This document shows positions 21,982 through 34,165 of a DNA stretch of 64,000 nt, in pieces. Position numbers and translations under genes: made by a program. The notes below the pieces were generated by a model. It searched no databases. It was not told the origin of the DNA and saw nothing but the letters and a program-made list of their open reading frames with translations. The DNA comes from Agapanthus africanus. Lineage: Eukaryota > Streptophyta > Magnoliopsida > Asparagales > Amaryllidaceae. The stretch covers positions 67,453,396 through 67,517,395 of the forward strand of contig JASDDO010000016.1 in the NCBI GenBank assembly GCA_030015575.1, read 5' to 3'. The stretch's first letter is position 1, and each line of letters opens with the position of its first letter.

Positions 21982-24269
21982 AAGAGAGAGAGAGAAAAGA
22001 AACACTCTGCGTGCACTCTAACCTAGATCAGAATGGTCATCACTTTATCTAATCCGGAAACCTCCCACTGTCCTGTCAAATTCTCCTCCAAACCTAAAGA
22101 AGAATCAATCGGGATCACCCGAAGAGTAAACCAACTCATCAGTGGGAATCAGGATCCAACTCTCATCGCAGGATAACGTGATGGAATGCATCCACGTTAC
22201 TCATACTCCAGAAGGTATGCGCATACTCGGCAAGTTTCAGTTTCTTTAGAAACTCCTGATATAGTTTTTGCCCCATGCTCTTATGATCGTGACTAAGGGC
22301 CAGCCCACCATAAGTCACATGTCAAGTTCTTCCCATCATTATCTTGTTAATTTGAACCCACCCGTACTCGCCCTTGACTAAGGGCCAACAAGGCTGTACG
22401 ACTGTCCCAAACCAACTCATCTATCTATGCAACATGTGAACACCCCAGCAGCTACCAATCACTATGTCCTAGCTAAGGGCTAGACCAACATAGCTTGAAT
22501 ACTACTGACCATCCATATGAAATGACGGAGGGCTACGGCTGGTTTTTGGCGAAAAACCTTTAGCGTAGTGAACTTGATATCGCTGAAGGAACCTGATAGC
22601 TTTTTAAAATATAGTGGCGAAAACCTTTTGCTAAAGAGGTCACTCCCGGTAAAGGGATCTCGGCTCTTTCCTCGTGGAATGAGGTGCAGGATATTCCACT
22701 GAATACCGCTATGCAAAGCAATATGTAATCGACTATAGTGAAGTTATTACCCTGACGCAAAACTTCTGCCCAAGGGGTCAGTCCCGGTGAAGGGATATCA
22801 ACCCTTGCCCCGTCGAATGAGGTGCTGGATATTCCACTGAATACCGCTATGCATAACAAAAGAAAACGTCTTTGCAATAACACTTTTTAAATTGTTCCAA
22901 CAACTGTATACAGGTTTGTTTAACTTTGCATTGATCAGAATCAACGCAGTCCCATCAATCAATCACACCAGAAAAGAACGAAAATAAAATGTACGTATAT
23001 GCCATCCGCATTCGTCACTGGGTCCCGTCATCACCCGTTAGGTTACTTAACTAACGACAGAGCGGGGACTGGACTAGCGCGGGTGTAAAACATATACAAC
23101 ATCTAATAGTATATAAGCCAATATACATAATCGCTCCAGGCGTGATAATATGCAACATTACAGAAAAGTAATAAGCATCACAGAACAACACAGATATCTG
23201 GGATCCCCGAGTTTCACAGAGCCGCTGCTGAAACTCGACGTTCCCCTGTCGTGTGGATAGCCTGTGCAATGAAACCTAGACCCCTACGGGTGCGGCAAGT
23301 TACCCGCCAAGACCTGAAGCGAGGCAGCCCCTTACAGCATAGTGAATGGACCACCCAGCACTCCACGGAATCCGGTAAGCTTGGGCACCCCTCCTTGGGT
23401 CAACCTGTACCCCCTACGAGTGCGGCGAATAGTCTGCCAATTCTGAAGTGGGACCCCTCTGCCTCTCAAAGCCATGAGCTGCGGACCCGTTGCCCCCCAG
23501 AACCCGGCTATCCGTGCACTCCGTCTCGGGGCAAAACCTAGTACAGTAATGAAAAATAGTACAATAGGTACATCGACCGCAACCTGGTCGTGCCCCAAAA
23601 GAATATTATACAACAGGCAGTGACGGCAGTCCACAAGTTGGACGCTCGCCCCGCAATATCAAATGTACAAATAAACTCAAACTGTACTATCATTGCACAC
23701 TGCTATCCACCACGACAAATCCGCAACATTACAGCACAACACAGAACATCAACGCGAATGTCACGTTCGCAAACCCGTCGAAAAGAACTATAGCAATCAA
23801 ACGCGGTTTACCGATCAAATGACATTCCCGGTCGGAGATATAATGTAAGCACTGTAAACTAACGTGTTTAAATTACGATCGACCAAAGACGAAATATTAA
23901 AAAATGGGCCCCACAGCTTACTGGTGAACAGTAACAAAACCTGGGCCAAAAATAAATATATCAAAAACCCCAAAATCCCAATTAGAACCCACTGGCAAAA
24001 ATTGGGAGCACGTGCTCCTCACATGGCCGCGGAAGGGCGGCCAAACCATGGGTTTGGCCGCGCTTCCGCGGCAACTTGGAGGAGTCATGAGTCTAAATTT
24101 TGTCGTTGGTCTTAAAATTGCCTGCTCGGATTTTTAAGACATCCAGAAATCAATTTTGACACTGTTCAAAATCAACAGAAACTGTCGGCATAGGATTTTG
24201 TAGTTTTCGATTTCCGGTCGGATCGATGTTTTAAACGCGTTAGCACAAGTTAGTATAGCAAAATGGTGA
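21982..24269 (-). other. Element D untranslated leader
   Basis: It runs from the primer site to the former gag start and has no coding frame. It is colinear with the E and F leaders: the GGGATCCAACT...AAACTCC block is seen at about 22155-22260, the CTTGATATCG block at about 22575, and the CCATCCGCATTCG block at 23003 with its stem-loop. A local repeat of the AAGGGATCTCGG/AAGGGATATCAA type lies at 22640-22860. Confidence 0.7.
23022..23069 (-). other. Conserved two-part stem-loop in copia leader (D copy)
   Basis: The outer arms are GTCCCG (23022-23027) and CGGGGAC (23063-23069, one bulged G). The inner arms CGTTAG (23036-23041) and CTAACG (23051-23056) pair perfectly around a 9-base loop. Confidence 0.65.
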
Positions 24270-24282
24270 GGCTCTGATACCA
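24270..24282 (-). other. Element D primer-binding site
   Basis: On the minus strand it reads TGGTATCAGAGCC, complementary to initiator tRNA-Met, one base inside the 5' LTR. Confidence 0.87.
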
Positions 24283-24283
24283 C

Positions 24284-26432
24284 TGTATGTCTACGCTAGC
24301 ACCCCGGCAGTCTACAGACGCCAAATGCGGAACAAAAACTTTTTAACTGGTGCTATCGTATACTTTAACCCGGATCTGCCATTATTGCTAAACTAACAAA
24401 CTGTAAAGAATGTAGAATGGTTATACCGAACGATCCGAGTCCTTCGTTCTTCAACCATCATCCCACGCTCTGTTGCGGCTGCTCCGATCTCGTCGATCTC
24501 CGATCTCCTCGTCGAGGTGGCACCATATGATCGGTTCTTTAAACGGGCTCCCGCCTCTGACTCGAGGCAACTCGATCGTCAAGTTTGCTAAAAGAGACGA
24601 CCAAGATTGATGTAGAGAATGAGTAGATGACTTTGTCTCACTTCGTCCAAGTCCGTGGACGATCGGTTAATGAAGTTGCCATTTGATCGGGTGATTGAAA
24701 TGAAAGAAGCAATGAAATTTCCATGCACACAAATGCTATCATAATCTTTTCTCTAATGAATCAAGTGAGAGTGTATATCTCTTGAGAGAGAGAGGAGGCT
24801 TATCATATATAAAGGAGGAGAGTGAGTGTAGGAGCAAAGGGTGAGTATAAGAAAGCTTCACACTCAAAAGATCAAGAAGAAATATCCTTAGCTAAACAAA
24901 ACTCATTAATGAAAACCATGAGTCACTTAAACACCTCATCATGCCTTTAATGAAACCATTAATGCACTAATGAGTCATATGTCTCATCATCACTTCTAGA
25001 AGCTTCTAGAATGATGACTCACTCATATCTGAAGAAAAGATAAATCCGTCTTTAACCGAATGTTAAAAGACGGCTGATAGAAAACTGGAAACTGGCAACT
25101 TCCAACAGTGATCCTGAAACGAATTTCAGGACAACCCCGAAACTGTATAAATATACCCGCATTTGTATTACGACCGAATACAAATGCAACTGAGACAAAG
25201 ATATTATACCTACTCAATATAATACTCGGATCCGGCTTAAACCAAAGCCGACCAGTATCATCTGTCCGAAAATCGACACGTGCGTAAACGCACGTGCATT
25301 TTCCGAACCCTGCCATAAAACCATACGGCCTCTACAACGTTTCGCCCGAACTTGGGAAACTGCCTGTGGGGGACTCTAATGACTCGTCAGTACCCTGGCA
25401 GTGGGTTTAACCACAAACCGTCAGCGGCACTAGCTATGCATAACGGCTGCCCATGGACTGACCTCAAGGGTGGCCGAGGAGCGAACTCAAGGGAGACCGA
25501 TGAGCGAACTCCTCCGAAAACCCTACTGAGCCTAACAGTGACAATGTATATACAGTCCGGTCCGTTCGTCAATGAGTATCGCATATCTGCCTAGGGGGCT
25601 AGCAACGTCAGACCCCCAATAGCAGTATAAGTCGTGTCGGAGTGAAGCCCAATAACACCCTGAGATACTACTGGAGTACCTACCAGTAAATCTCCTGCCA
25701 CGGCCGTGGGCTTTGTGTAATGGCTCTCCTAGACACAGCACGATCTCGCCCCCCAATACCGGGAGAGACGAATCCCCTGCCGATCCGCTCACGTGCCTCT
25801 ATATGGCTCGGGACTGTACCCAAAAACTACCTGTTTGCACGACTCCTTTGAGCCGTGGTAGGGTAGAAATCAAAGCACAGTGGGAACTCACACGAGACAA
25901 ATGACGACCTCAGGTCGATGAACTAACCTGTACACATGTCACCAGGGAACTGCTATCTGACGATAGATATAATACTAACTAGCAGATTCCCGGCGAGTCC
26001 TGTCCGGTGTACTCATAACCCAATGAGCACCTGTATACATCTTAGGTGATCCAACTGACACCAGTGGCTTGTGAGACCGGCCACCGCCCCTCGTCGGGGT
26101 CTCGACTGTACACACTAGTCTACTCCGGAGTATCGATGCCCTGTCTCGAAACTCCCACGACTAGGGACCACAATTAAGGATATGCATATAAACTACCCAA
26201 CTCTCACGTATATGATCGCCATCATACTGTTGGTAGTAAAGCAAGATCCTAAGGGCTCTATCAAAGTGTAACATGCAATCAGTTACCTGAACATGTACAC
26301 GACTGATAAAGGCAAACCAGATAGCATACTATCATCTCGAGTAAGACTGTGCTACCGGGATAGGTCCTCCGCAATCATTGCAATCACGTACCTGCGATCC
26401 AATAATTGACTATGAGGGCACTATCTCCAACA
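24284..26432 (-). mobile_element. Element D 5' LTR
   Basis: It has the same length (2149 bp) and termini as the left copy. Being next to the primer site it is the 5' LTR and should hold the promoter. A TATATAAAGG stretch near 24808 could be TATA-like, but it reads on the opposite strand to the element, so I do not assign it. Confidence 0.92.
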
Positions 26433-27113
26433 CTTCGTCTCTCCAATCGGGTAGACTAGCTATCATCTGTCGCGTATCTGCCTGAAAGCTCCGGCAATCT
26501 CAGCTCGTAAGCTCCGAAAGCAACATCCTGTCAATCTCAGCAACAGCTGGTCCATCTGTCTGCACGATAGGCGACATCACATCTCTGAGGTATGCTGTAC
26601 ATCAACAGTCCTCTCTCAACTGGCAGCTCTAACAAAGGCACGATCATCCGGTGCAAACCAAGCACTCGCCTCCACTAGAGGTCACAAACACCAACACTAA
26701 CTCGAGACGTTCACATGTCACCAGAAAACACAAAGGTCGGCCCTCGTACCAAACGAGCTCACACCGGCCGTAACCCTAGCAGCAGCCCAAACTGCGCTCA
26801 AACATGGTGACAGGGATCTCAATCGAGTATCAAAAGAGAGCACATCAAAGGCAAGAAAGGAAACAACAGATCCAAAGGGGATACATGATCATAGGAAGGA
26901 ACAGCATCGATGAAGGTATGATCATGAAACTAATAGAATCGGGGATCTCAAATGGATGTATAATCCTGGATAGGAAGAGAATCACTGATCTCTAAACAAA
27001 TGTCCATCCTAAGGTTCCTTAAGCGGAGTGGCGTGTCGTAAGTATGCCGCGGAACATACCAACGGTACGTCACTCTCCTTTAGTCACCTAATCCATCAAC
27101 CAAGGGTCAACCT
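26433..27113 (-). other. Element C internal region, primer-proximal leader
   Basis: It is non-coding. The part at 27000-27113, read on the minus strand, aligns with A's leader at 56381-56530: GACCCTTGG/GATGG, GTATGTTCCGCGGCATACTT (A: GTATGTCCGCGGCATACTT), ACTCCGC and TAAG follow in the same order. A short frame at 26804-26995 resembles nothing known. The shared leader is the best evidence that C derives from an A-like chromovirus. Confidence 0.75.
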
Positions 27114-27114
27114 A

Positions 27115-27129
27115 GCGCTCTGATACCAA
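27115..27129 (-). other. Element C primer-binding site
   Basis: On the minus strand it reads TTGGTATCAGAGCGC, three bases from the LTR end, matching initiator tRNA-Met as in A (TTGGTATCAAAGCGA). Confidence 0.87.
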
Positions 27130-27132
27130 CTT

Positions 27133-30100
27133 TGTCACGACCCGAAAGAGCACGTGACTGGCACTTGAACCATATGAAGCCTATAGGACTCCATCTGATC
27201 CAAGTAAGCCAAAAGCCCAGAAATCTAAAACCATTTTGAAGAATAAATAAAGAAAACTGGTTTAAAGAAGTGAAGAAATACAGGTTTGAAATCAAGGTTT
27301 TTAAATAACTAAGCCGAAGGTATGTTTTGAAAACAATAAGTCTTTTCTAAAAATTTCGGCAGAGTTTCTCTTGTAAAACCGGCCCCGAATGGGGTACAAC
27401 ATGAATAACAATATATAAAATGATAAAGGCATCCCCAAGCGGGAGCTAGCTCTTCGTCAATCGACGGTCACAACCACGCAATGATATGATAATATACAAC
27501 GCCAAGTGGCGAGGATCAATCCAAAGAAAGCTCAAAAGCAATAAGAAAACCGCAATACTACTAAGCGCGACTCTAGGTCGAATAATACAACACTGTCTCT
27601 GAGTCTGAAAGAATATACAAGTTTTGGTTGATGGAAAATTTCTAGATACAATGAAATAAATAAATGCAATGGTGATTCTTGATGCGAAAGAATCCACCTA
27701 CCAAAGCAAATCATCCGCAAGAAGGAAATGTGCCAGAAATGCCGCAATAGAACCTGTACGGCATAACCTGCAAGAGCTGTGGCACAACGGGGGTGAGTTG
27801 CCAACTCGTGAATAGAAACATCTACAAGGATAAATCGAATGCAAGACATAATCCTAAGTCAACGATCAGTAAAATATCCACAAGAGTACATCTGAGTGTA
27901 ATAAGGTGGCAATGTAACATCTAATCATGTATATAGTGCCAGGTACTCAGGTAACAACATGTCATCAGTGTAAGGTATGTCTGCATGAAGTATCAATGAA
28001 GAAATATCAATAATATCAATACACATATATTAGAGTCCCATACCACTAATATTGGTGTAAGATAAGTGTAAATCCAGTCTGTATATATATATGTGGAACC
28101 CGCCCACTCGTCACCCACTGACGATAAGCATCATGTATGCAAGTATGAGGATATAAACAATATCATGGAAAAACATCATGAAAACCCGTGCCTAGCATCG
28201 ACACGTAAATCCTCATCCATATGGGGCTCCGTCAATCCGGATCAGCCCTCTCTCAATGTATATACCGGGAATCCGTCAGTCCGGGTCATCCCTCTCGCAA
28301 TCCATCGGGCTTCCGTCAGTCCGGGTCAGCCCTCTCACAGAGTATATATATATATATATATCGGGAATCCGTCAGTCCGGGTCATCCCTCTCTCAGTACA
28401 TCGGGCTTCCGTCAGTCCGGGTCAGCCCTCTATCAGAGTATATATATATCGGGAATCCGTCAGTCCGGGTCATCCCTCTCTCAGTACATCGGGCTTCCGT
28501 CAGTCCGGGTCAGCCCTCTATCAGAGTATATATATATCGGGAATCCGTCAGTCCGGGTCATCCCTCTCTCAGTACATCGGGCTCCCGTCAGTCCGGGTCA
28601 GCCTCTATCAATCCATCGGTCTTCCGTCAGTCCGGGTCAGCCCTCTCTCAGTACATCCTCTAGCACCGAGAAAACACGGGGCGACGCCCCAAATATCATA
28701 TCAAGGGAACCGGGTTTTTAAATGTTTGCTATTGGAAAGGACACGGTTCCCAAATCCAGAAATCCCATGAAAATCCAACATCAAGAAGTACATCCAATGC
28801 GATGTGCTATGCAATCAATCCATGATGTATGCGACATGTAAAGAAAAGTAATCATATCGGAAATCATGCAACATGGAATAGGAATGCGCATATGTCAAAG
28901 GAAGCATCATATCACGAATGTAATAGTACTACTGTGTAGTGACATGGCAATTATCGATGATGAAGTGTGTGAGCCGGCAAATAGTGTACGTGAAACATAC
29001 GCATCATCGATAATGGTGCTGGTGTCCTAGCAGCATGATAATAACATGGTAATGAACATATGCCAGCAATGCGAATAGTATGAATATGCGGAAATCTAGT
29101 AATAAACAGCACAGTGAAGTATCTACTATACAACTACACCTAAGTATCCTGTCAATCAGGAGGGGTAGGTGTGGAAACCACCTAAAACTGAGTCTAAGTA
29201 TATATGTAGATATATAGTCGGTGATCCCGCCTCAATGTCATATCGTAAGATATCCTCTAGCTATGAGTGCGGATCTATCATCAATATCAGCTCGTACGGT
29301 AAATCATCGTACGGCATTCCCAAAAGCTGGGTAGGGGTCAACATCTCACTGTCTCATCACATAACAAATATCACCATCATCAGATCATATAGTCTGGAGT
29401 ACTACTCTATGTCTAGTACAAAACGGTAACATCAGTAAGTATGCATACGGGGGTAAACACATATCCCAAGCCCGCGAGAATCACAAGTCATATCCCACAT
29501 ATGAATCGTATCAAATCACCGATCCCAGGGCTCCAAGCCCACAATATCGACTCATCTCCAAAGTCGTCACATATCATCAATCACAGTGCAAGTACAAGTG
29601 AAAAACAAGGGTATATGTATAGGGTAATTCTATCCTAGGGTTCGCGACTATGAACTACACTAGTCACTTCTAACCCTACATATCCAAAATACACTTAATA
29701 TCACAATACCATATAATAAGCTATCTACGGACTGCGGGGGTGCTATACGCCATCCACCCGACTTTCCCCCGTAGATATAATCTACTCACCTTGCATCACC
29801 AATTGCGGACGTCACCACGTATGCTTGTCGTCCCGAAGTCTTCATGGGTACCTACACATCAAAATATCGTATATGCGCATTAAAACCAAATCCAATCTAA
29901 AACGGCGCATAAACTCCAAAACGATACGATAAGGGGCCTATAGGTGAGAACCTATGGCACGCCTTCAAAACCATCCATAATCCTCTATATCGTCGTATAA
30001 ACGACAATAGTCGAGGCAAAACACATTCCACCATTTCAGAATCAAAAATACGGAATACGGAAATACGAATCCAAAACAACAACTTAGGATATATGTCCCA

Positions 30101-31258
30101 GATTTCACCCTAGAAAGAATCTGTCAAAACTAGAAGTACCCAGGGCCAAGAATTGATGAAATGGGGCCAGACACGCAAAACGAGGAATTTCCCCACTGGT
30201 CTGGCCGCAATTTGCGGCCAGAAAGGAGGTTTTGGCGGCCGAGAAGAAGAGTTAGGGGCTAGGGTTTGGGGTGTTGCCTCTAGGTTTCCTGCACATCTCA
30301 ATTTCCACTCAATATTATTTTAGGGTTCCTCGTATGATAGCAGATTCCAAATAACAGTGGCAGATTCCAGTTTTTCCCCGATATCGGTTACAAAAATCCG
30401 TATTCTGGTTCCCATTTCAGGTTTGGGTTCAAATTAGCATCACACCAGGGTTTCTAGGGTCTCAACAAGCCTCAATTTCATCTTAGTTTCAGTTTTACCC
30501 TAACCCTTATCTTGAAATCTCAAAAGTCCACCAAATGACACGATATCGATACTAAACTAGAATTGATGCATAAGGAAATTGAAATGCTACAAAAGGGGTG
30601 CAGAAATTACCTCCTTTGGCAACTCAAGAAAATTCTTGAGTTGCTCAAAGTGCTCCAAATCCAATCTTATTAGGCTCAAAGTGAAGCTAGTGAGCTTGGG
30701 ACCATTTTTTGTGAAATGGGAATGGGGTTTTGGGGTTGATTTCATTGTGGATCTAGGGTTTTAGTGAAGGGGGAGAATGAGGGAAGAGAGAGCAGCAGCA
30801 GCTCAAGAAGAAGAGGGAAGAGAAAAATGAGAAGGGAATGATGGAGGCATGGTTGAAAAAGGTAAGGTTGACTTGTCTCCTCTCTCTCTCATCATTACTT
30901 ACTTTTCCTTTTTCTTTTCTTTTAAAATCCAAACCTTCTCACATCAATAGTAATCCCAAAAGAAAACCATGGCTAAAAATGCACAAGTGTGGAAAAAAGT
31001 GATATGTGCAAGTTTTGCACAAAATTACCAAAAAACCCGATTAGCGATTTTAATCGCGATTAGCACTAATTTAGTGTCAAAATGATCACAACAACTTAAA
31101 AATGTCATAATTTCAATAATTAACCCATTTTAGAATTTTCCATAATTTTTCTAACATTTTTCCTATTTATTTGCATTTAATATTAAAATAATCAATAAAA
31201 TAATATTAAATTATAAAAATTCCCAAAATTAATATTTTATATTTTTGAAGATGTTACA
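27133..31258 (-). mobile_element. Element C 5' LTR (4126 bp)
   Basis: It is a near-identical copy of 10068-14193. It contains the 34-bp box (27777-27810) and the tandem array (28220-28657) with the same number of units, so the array has not changed since insertion. No gene is seen. Confidence 0.92.
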
Positions 31259-31263
31259 AAAAC

Positions 31264-31705
31264 TCTTGATTTAATTCAAGAGAAAGAAGAAGGTTTTGGA
31301 ACCTTGAAGAAGGAGAAAGATCCCAGATCTGGAAAATTTTTTTAGAGAGAGAAAAAGTTGTTGGGATATTTCATTATCCTTGCCTTTATAGGCTATACAC
31401 TTTACACATAACCCCTTGGGCTTCACAAAATGGCATTTTGCCTATCCCATGGCTCATGTGCCATTTCTTTTTGCACATAAGCTATGGGCTTTTCAAAAAT
31501 TTGGGTTTATGCCTATTTTTCTTACATTTATCCAAAAATAAAATAAAAGAAATACAACAAAATTATTTATTACAAAATTTTTATCTTGGCATGGGGGGAG
31601 GTCGGCCGCTTCATGTTCGGGCTCGACCCGGGCATGGGCCCACTTGGCTTGGGGTTGACTTTGATTTTGACTTGGTCAACCGGGGTGTAAATTTTTACCC
31701 CAACA
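31264..31705 (-). mobile_element. Element B 3' LTR, proximal part
   Basis: It resumes with TCTTGATTTAATTCAAGAG after C's TSD and ends ACCCCAACA at 31705. It matches 53628-54084, where the right copy has about 20 extra bases (near 54000-54020, CTGGATCTGGGCTTGGGCC). Confidence 0.9.
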
Positions 31706-31725
31706 AATTGCCCCCCATCAATAAA
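31706..31725 (-). other. Element B polypurine tract
   Basis: On the minus strand it reads TGATGGGGGGCAATT immediately before TGTTGGGG, the 3' LTR edge. Confidence 0.83.
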
Positions 31726-31949
31726 TGCACACCACATATGTGGGTCGTGTGCAAGAAATTGATGGATCTTCTTTCACGTGGAGGCGACTTGATTTGGTTC
31801 CCGCTTTTTGGGAAGCTGGCACTGCCCTTTTTACGACATGGACGGTCGTTGCTTGACATGTCTCCGAGATGGAGTGTCCGTGATAGACGTTTTCCCTGGC
31901 TCGGAGTGATCTGGTTCCCGCTTTGTAGGAATCCTGCGCTGCCCTTTTT

Positions 31950-32472
31950 GCGACTTGGACGGTCGATGCTGCCATTTTAGCGACTTGACGGTCGATGCTG
32001 CCATTTTAGCGACGTGGACGGTCGATGCTGCCATTTTAGTGACGTGGACGGTCGTTGCTGCCCTTTTAGCGACGTGGACGGTCGGTGCTGCCATTTTAGC
32101 GACGTGGACGGTCGGTTCTGCCTTTTTTGCGACTTGGACGGTCGGTTCTGCCATTTTAGCGACTTGGACGGTCGGTTCTGCCCTTTTTGCGACTTGGACG
32201 GTCGGTGCTGCCATTTTATGGACGGTCGTTGTTGCCCTTTTAGCGACGTGGACGGTGGATGCTGCCCTTTTAGCGACGTGGACGGTCGATGCTGCCCTTT
32301 TTGCGACTTGGACGGTCGATGCTGCCATTTTAGCGACGTGGACGGTCGATGCTGCCCTTTTAACGATGTGGACGGTCGGTGCTGCCATTTTAGCGACGTG
32401 GACGGTCGGTTCTGCCCTTTTTGCGACTTGGACGGTCGGTTCTGCCATTTTAGCGACTTGGACGGTCGGTTA
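31950..32472. repeat. 30-bp tandem array in B 3' UTR
   Basis: The unit is GACGTGGACGGTCGATGCTG followed by CCATTTTAGC, 30 bases. I count about 17 copies with variants GACTTGG, GGTTCTG and CCCTTTTTGC. Two copies are shortened (near 31981 and 32219). Because the unit is a multiple of three, long frames run through it on both strands. Confidence 0.9.
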
Positions 32473-32639
32473 TTGATTTGACTTGCTCTGCTTCTTGCAG
32501 TGTCAGGGGTAGACTTGACTTGCTCCGCTTCTAGCGGTGTCGAGATTGGATTCTGACTTGCTCCGCTTCTAGCGGTGTCGAGATTGGATTCTGACTTGCT
32601 CCGCTTTCTGCGGTGTCGGAGTGGAAGTTGACTTGTTGA

Positions 32640-34130
32640 TTTTGATTTGGGTTGACATCAGTATCGCAACGCTGGAATATGGCATCTGGAGCGAATCATC
32701 ATTTGTCATGACAGGGTTTGGGAATTGGTTTTTGTTTGGCATCTGCATTGCTGCACTGGAATAATGCCAGGAGCAACTCATCATTTGCCCCGAGAGGATT
32801 TGGGAATTGATGGCTTAGGAGGCAGGTTTAGATCCCTATCACCTAAGACTTTTCAATTTTATGGGCCGTGAGGGTCCCATAAAAGCATTTTCTCCCTACG
32901 AGTCGAAAGGATCTCGTAGGTGTATTTTCTCCTTAAGAGTCGTGGGGACTCCTAAGTGTGTTGCTCCTTTGTGAGTCGTAGGGATCTCATGTGGGAATTT
33001 TCTCCTCACAAAGTCGAGAGGACTTTGCGAGTACATTTCATTCCATTTCTTTTTTACGATTTTGCGCCCTTTCGGGTTTTCACAAACTCGCCGGCAGTCC
33101 CGCTATTTTTACACACGGAGCCCTTTCGGGTTTTCATCCGTGCCCATTTTGCTTGTGGACATACCGTTCTTCTTTTTTTTTTTCTTTCTCCTTCTTCTTT
33201 TTTCTCTTTTTTTTTGGAGAGATCGGGATTGTTTTACGCTCGTGGATTGTATACGGTTTTGCAGGATGTATGATCCAGACCATAGGGCCGGGAAGATTTC
33301 AGGGATTTGTTTGCGTCTGCATCGCTGCATCGGAATGTGGTACCAGGAGCGACTCATCATTCGCCGTTTGGGGTATGGGATTTGGAATTTGGTTGGCGTC
33401 TGCATCGCTACACTGGAATATGATACCAGGAGCGACTCATCATTCGCCGTTTGGAGACTTGGAATTTGGATCTTGTTTGGCGTCAGCATTGCTGCACTGG
33501 AATAATGCCAGGAGCAACTCATCATTTGCCTTGGGAGGACTTGGGATTTGGGTTTTTGGTCGGCATCAGCACCGCTAACACTGAAGCGAAATGCCAGGAG
33601 CGACTCATCATTTGCCGTTGCCCGTTGGGGAACGATGGCTTAGGAGATAGGTTTGGGTCCCTACCACCTAAGGCTTTTCAATTTTATGGGCCGTGAGGGT
33701 CCCATAAAAGCATTTTCCCTCTACGAGTCGTAAGGATCCCGCAGGTGTATTTTCTCCTTAGGAATCGTGAGGATTCCTAAGTGTGTTGCTCCTTTGTGAG
33801 TCATAAGGATCTCACGCAGGGGTTTTCTCCTCACAAGGTCGAGAGGACTTTGTGGGTGTATTTCATCTCTTTTCACGAGTTTGCGCCCTTTCGGGTTTTC
33901 ACAGACTCGCCGGTAGTCCTGCTGTTTTTATTCACGGAGCCCTTTCGGGTTTTCATCTGTGCCCATTTTGCTTGTGGACATACCGTTTATTCCTTCTTCT
34001 TTTTTTTCTTCTTCTTTTTTTGCTGGTGGGACTTTAAAGTAGTCTCACCGGCAGGATTTGGGAGAAATAGGGGTCATTTACGCCCGTGGATTGTATACGG
34101 TTTTGCAGGATGTCTGATCCAGACCGTAGG
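32640..34130. repeat. Tandem duplication of about 0.83 kb in B 3' UTR
   Basis: TTTTCAATTTTATGGGCCGT occurs at 32847 and 33675, GCCCTTTCGGGTTTTCAC at 33066 and 33886, and GGATTGTATACGGTTTTGCA at 33244 and 34088. Spacings of 820-844 show a diverged tandem duplication with indels. Smaller repeats of GCACTGGAATA...GGAGC(A/G)ACTCATCATTTG occur inside it. Confidence 0.8.
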
Positions 34131-34165
34131 GCTGATGTGCTCAATTCGCCTGCGACTTGGAGCAT

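Larger units (their letters stand above)
16764..26432 (-). mobile_element. Element D: decayed non-autonomous copia retrotransposon
   Basis: The LTRs are 16764-18912 and 24284-26432, each 2149 bp, with TSD cttcg at 16759-16763 and 26433-26437. On the minus strand the order is 5' LTR, PBS (TGGTATCAGAGCC), leader, decayed gag-pol remnant, polypurine tract and 3' LTR. The internal region is 5371 bp without an intact domain. Its remnants align with copia E and with F, so D and F belong to the E lineage. Confidence 0.9.
10068..31258 (-). mobile_element. Element C: non-autonomous gypsy-type element with 4.1-kb LTRs (LARD-like), carrying D
   Basis: Termini are TGTCACGACCCG and GATGTTACA (plus strand), with TSD aaaac. 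The LTRs are 10068-14193 and 27133-31258, each exactly 4126 bp. The internal region without D is about 3.27 kb and has no recognisable gag or pol. The primer site, the leader next to it and the polypurine block match A, and the LTR end is CGGGTCGTGACA as in A. The size plan (LTRs over 4 kb, non-coding core over 3 kb) is that of large retrotransposon derivatives. Confidence 0.88.
31726..34165 (-). other. Element B 3' untranslated region, repeat-rich
   Basis: This 2.4-kb stretch lies between the integrase stop and the polypurine tract. It holds a 30-bp tandem array (31950-32472), short repeats of TTGACTTGCTCCGCTTCTAG at 32480-32620, and a tandem duplication of about 0.83 kb (about 32640-34130). 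Pyrimidine-rich tracts at 33168-33220 and 33990-34020 read as purine runs on the element strand. Open frames of 100-200 codons arise from the repeats and have no domain. Confidence 0.8.

Noticed and set aside
31950-32472. CRISPR-like regular repeats
   Set aside because: Units are contiguous with no unique spacers, and the context is a plant retrotransposon.
31831-32481. Frames encoding repeats such as TVHVAKMAAS or DGRCCHFSDV
   Set aside because: The 30-bp unit is divisible by three, so several frames on both strands stay open. There is no domain and no other support.
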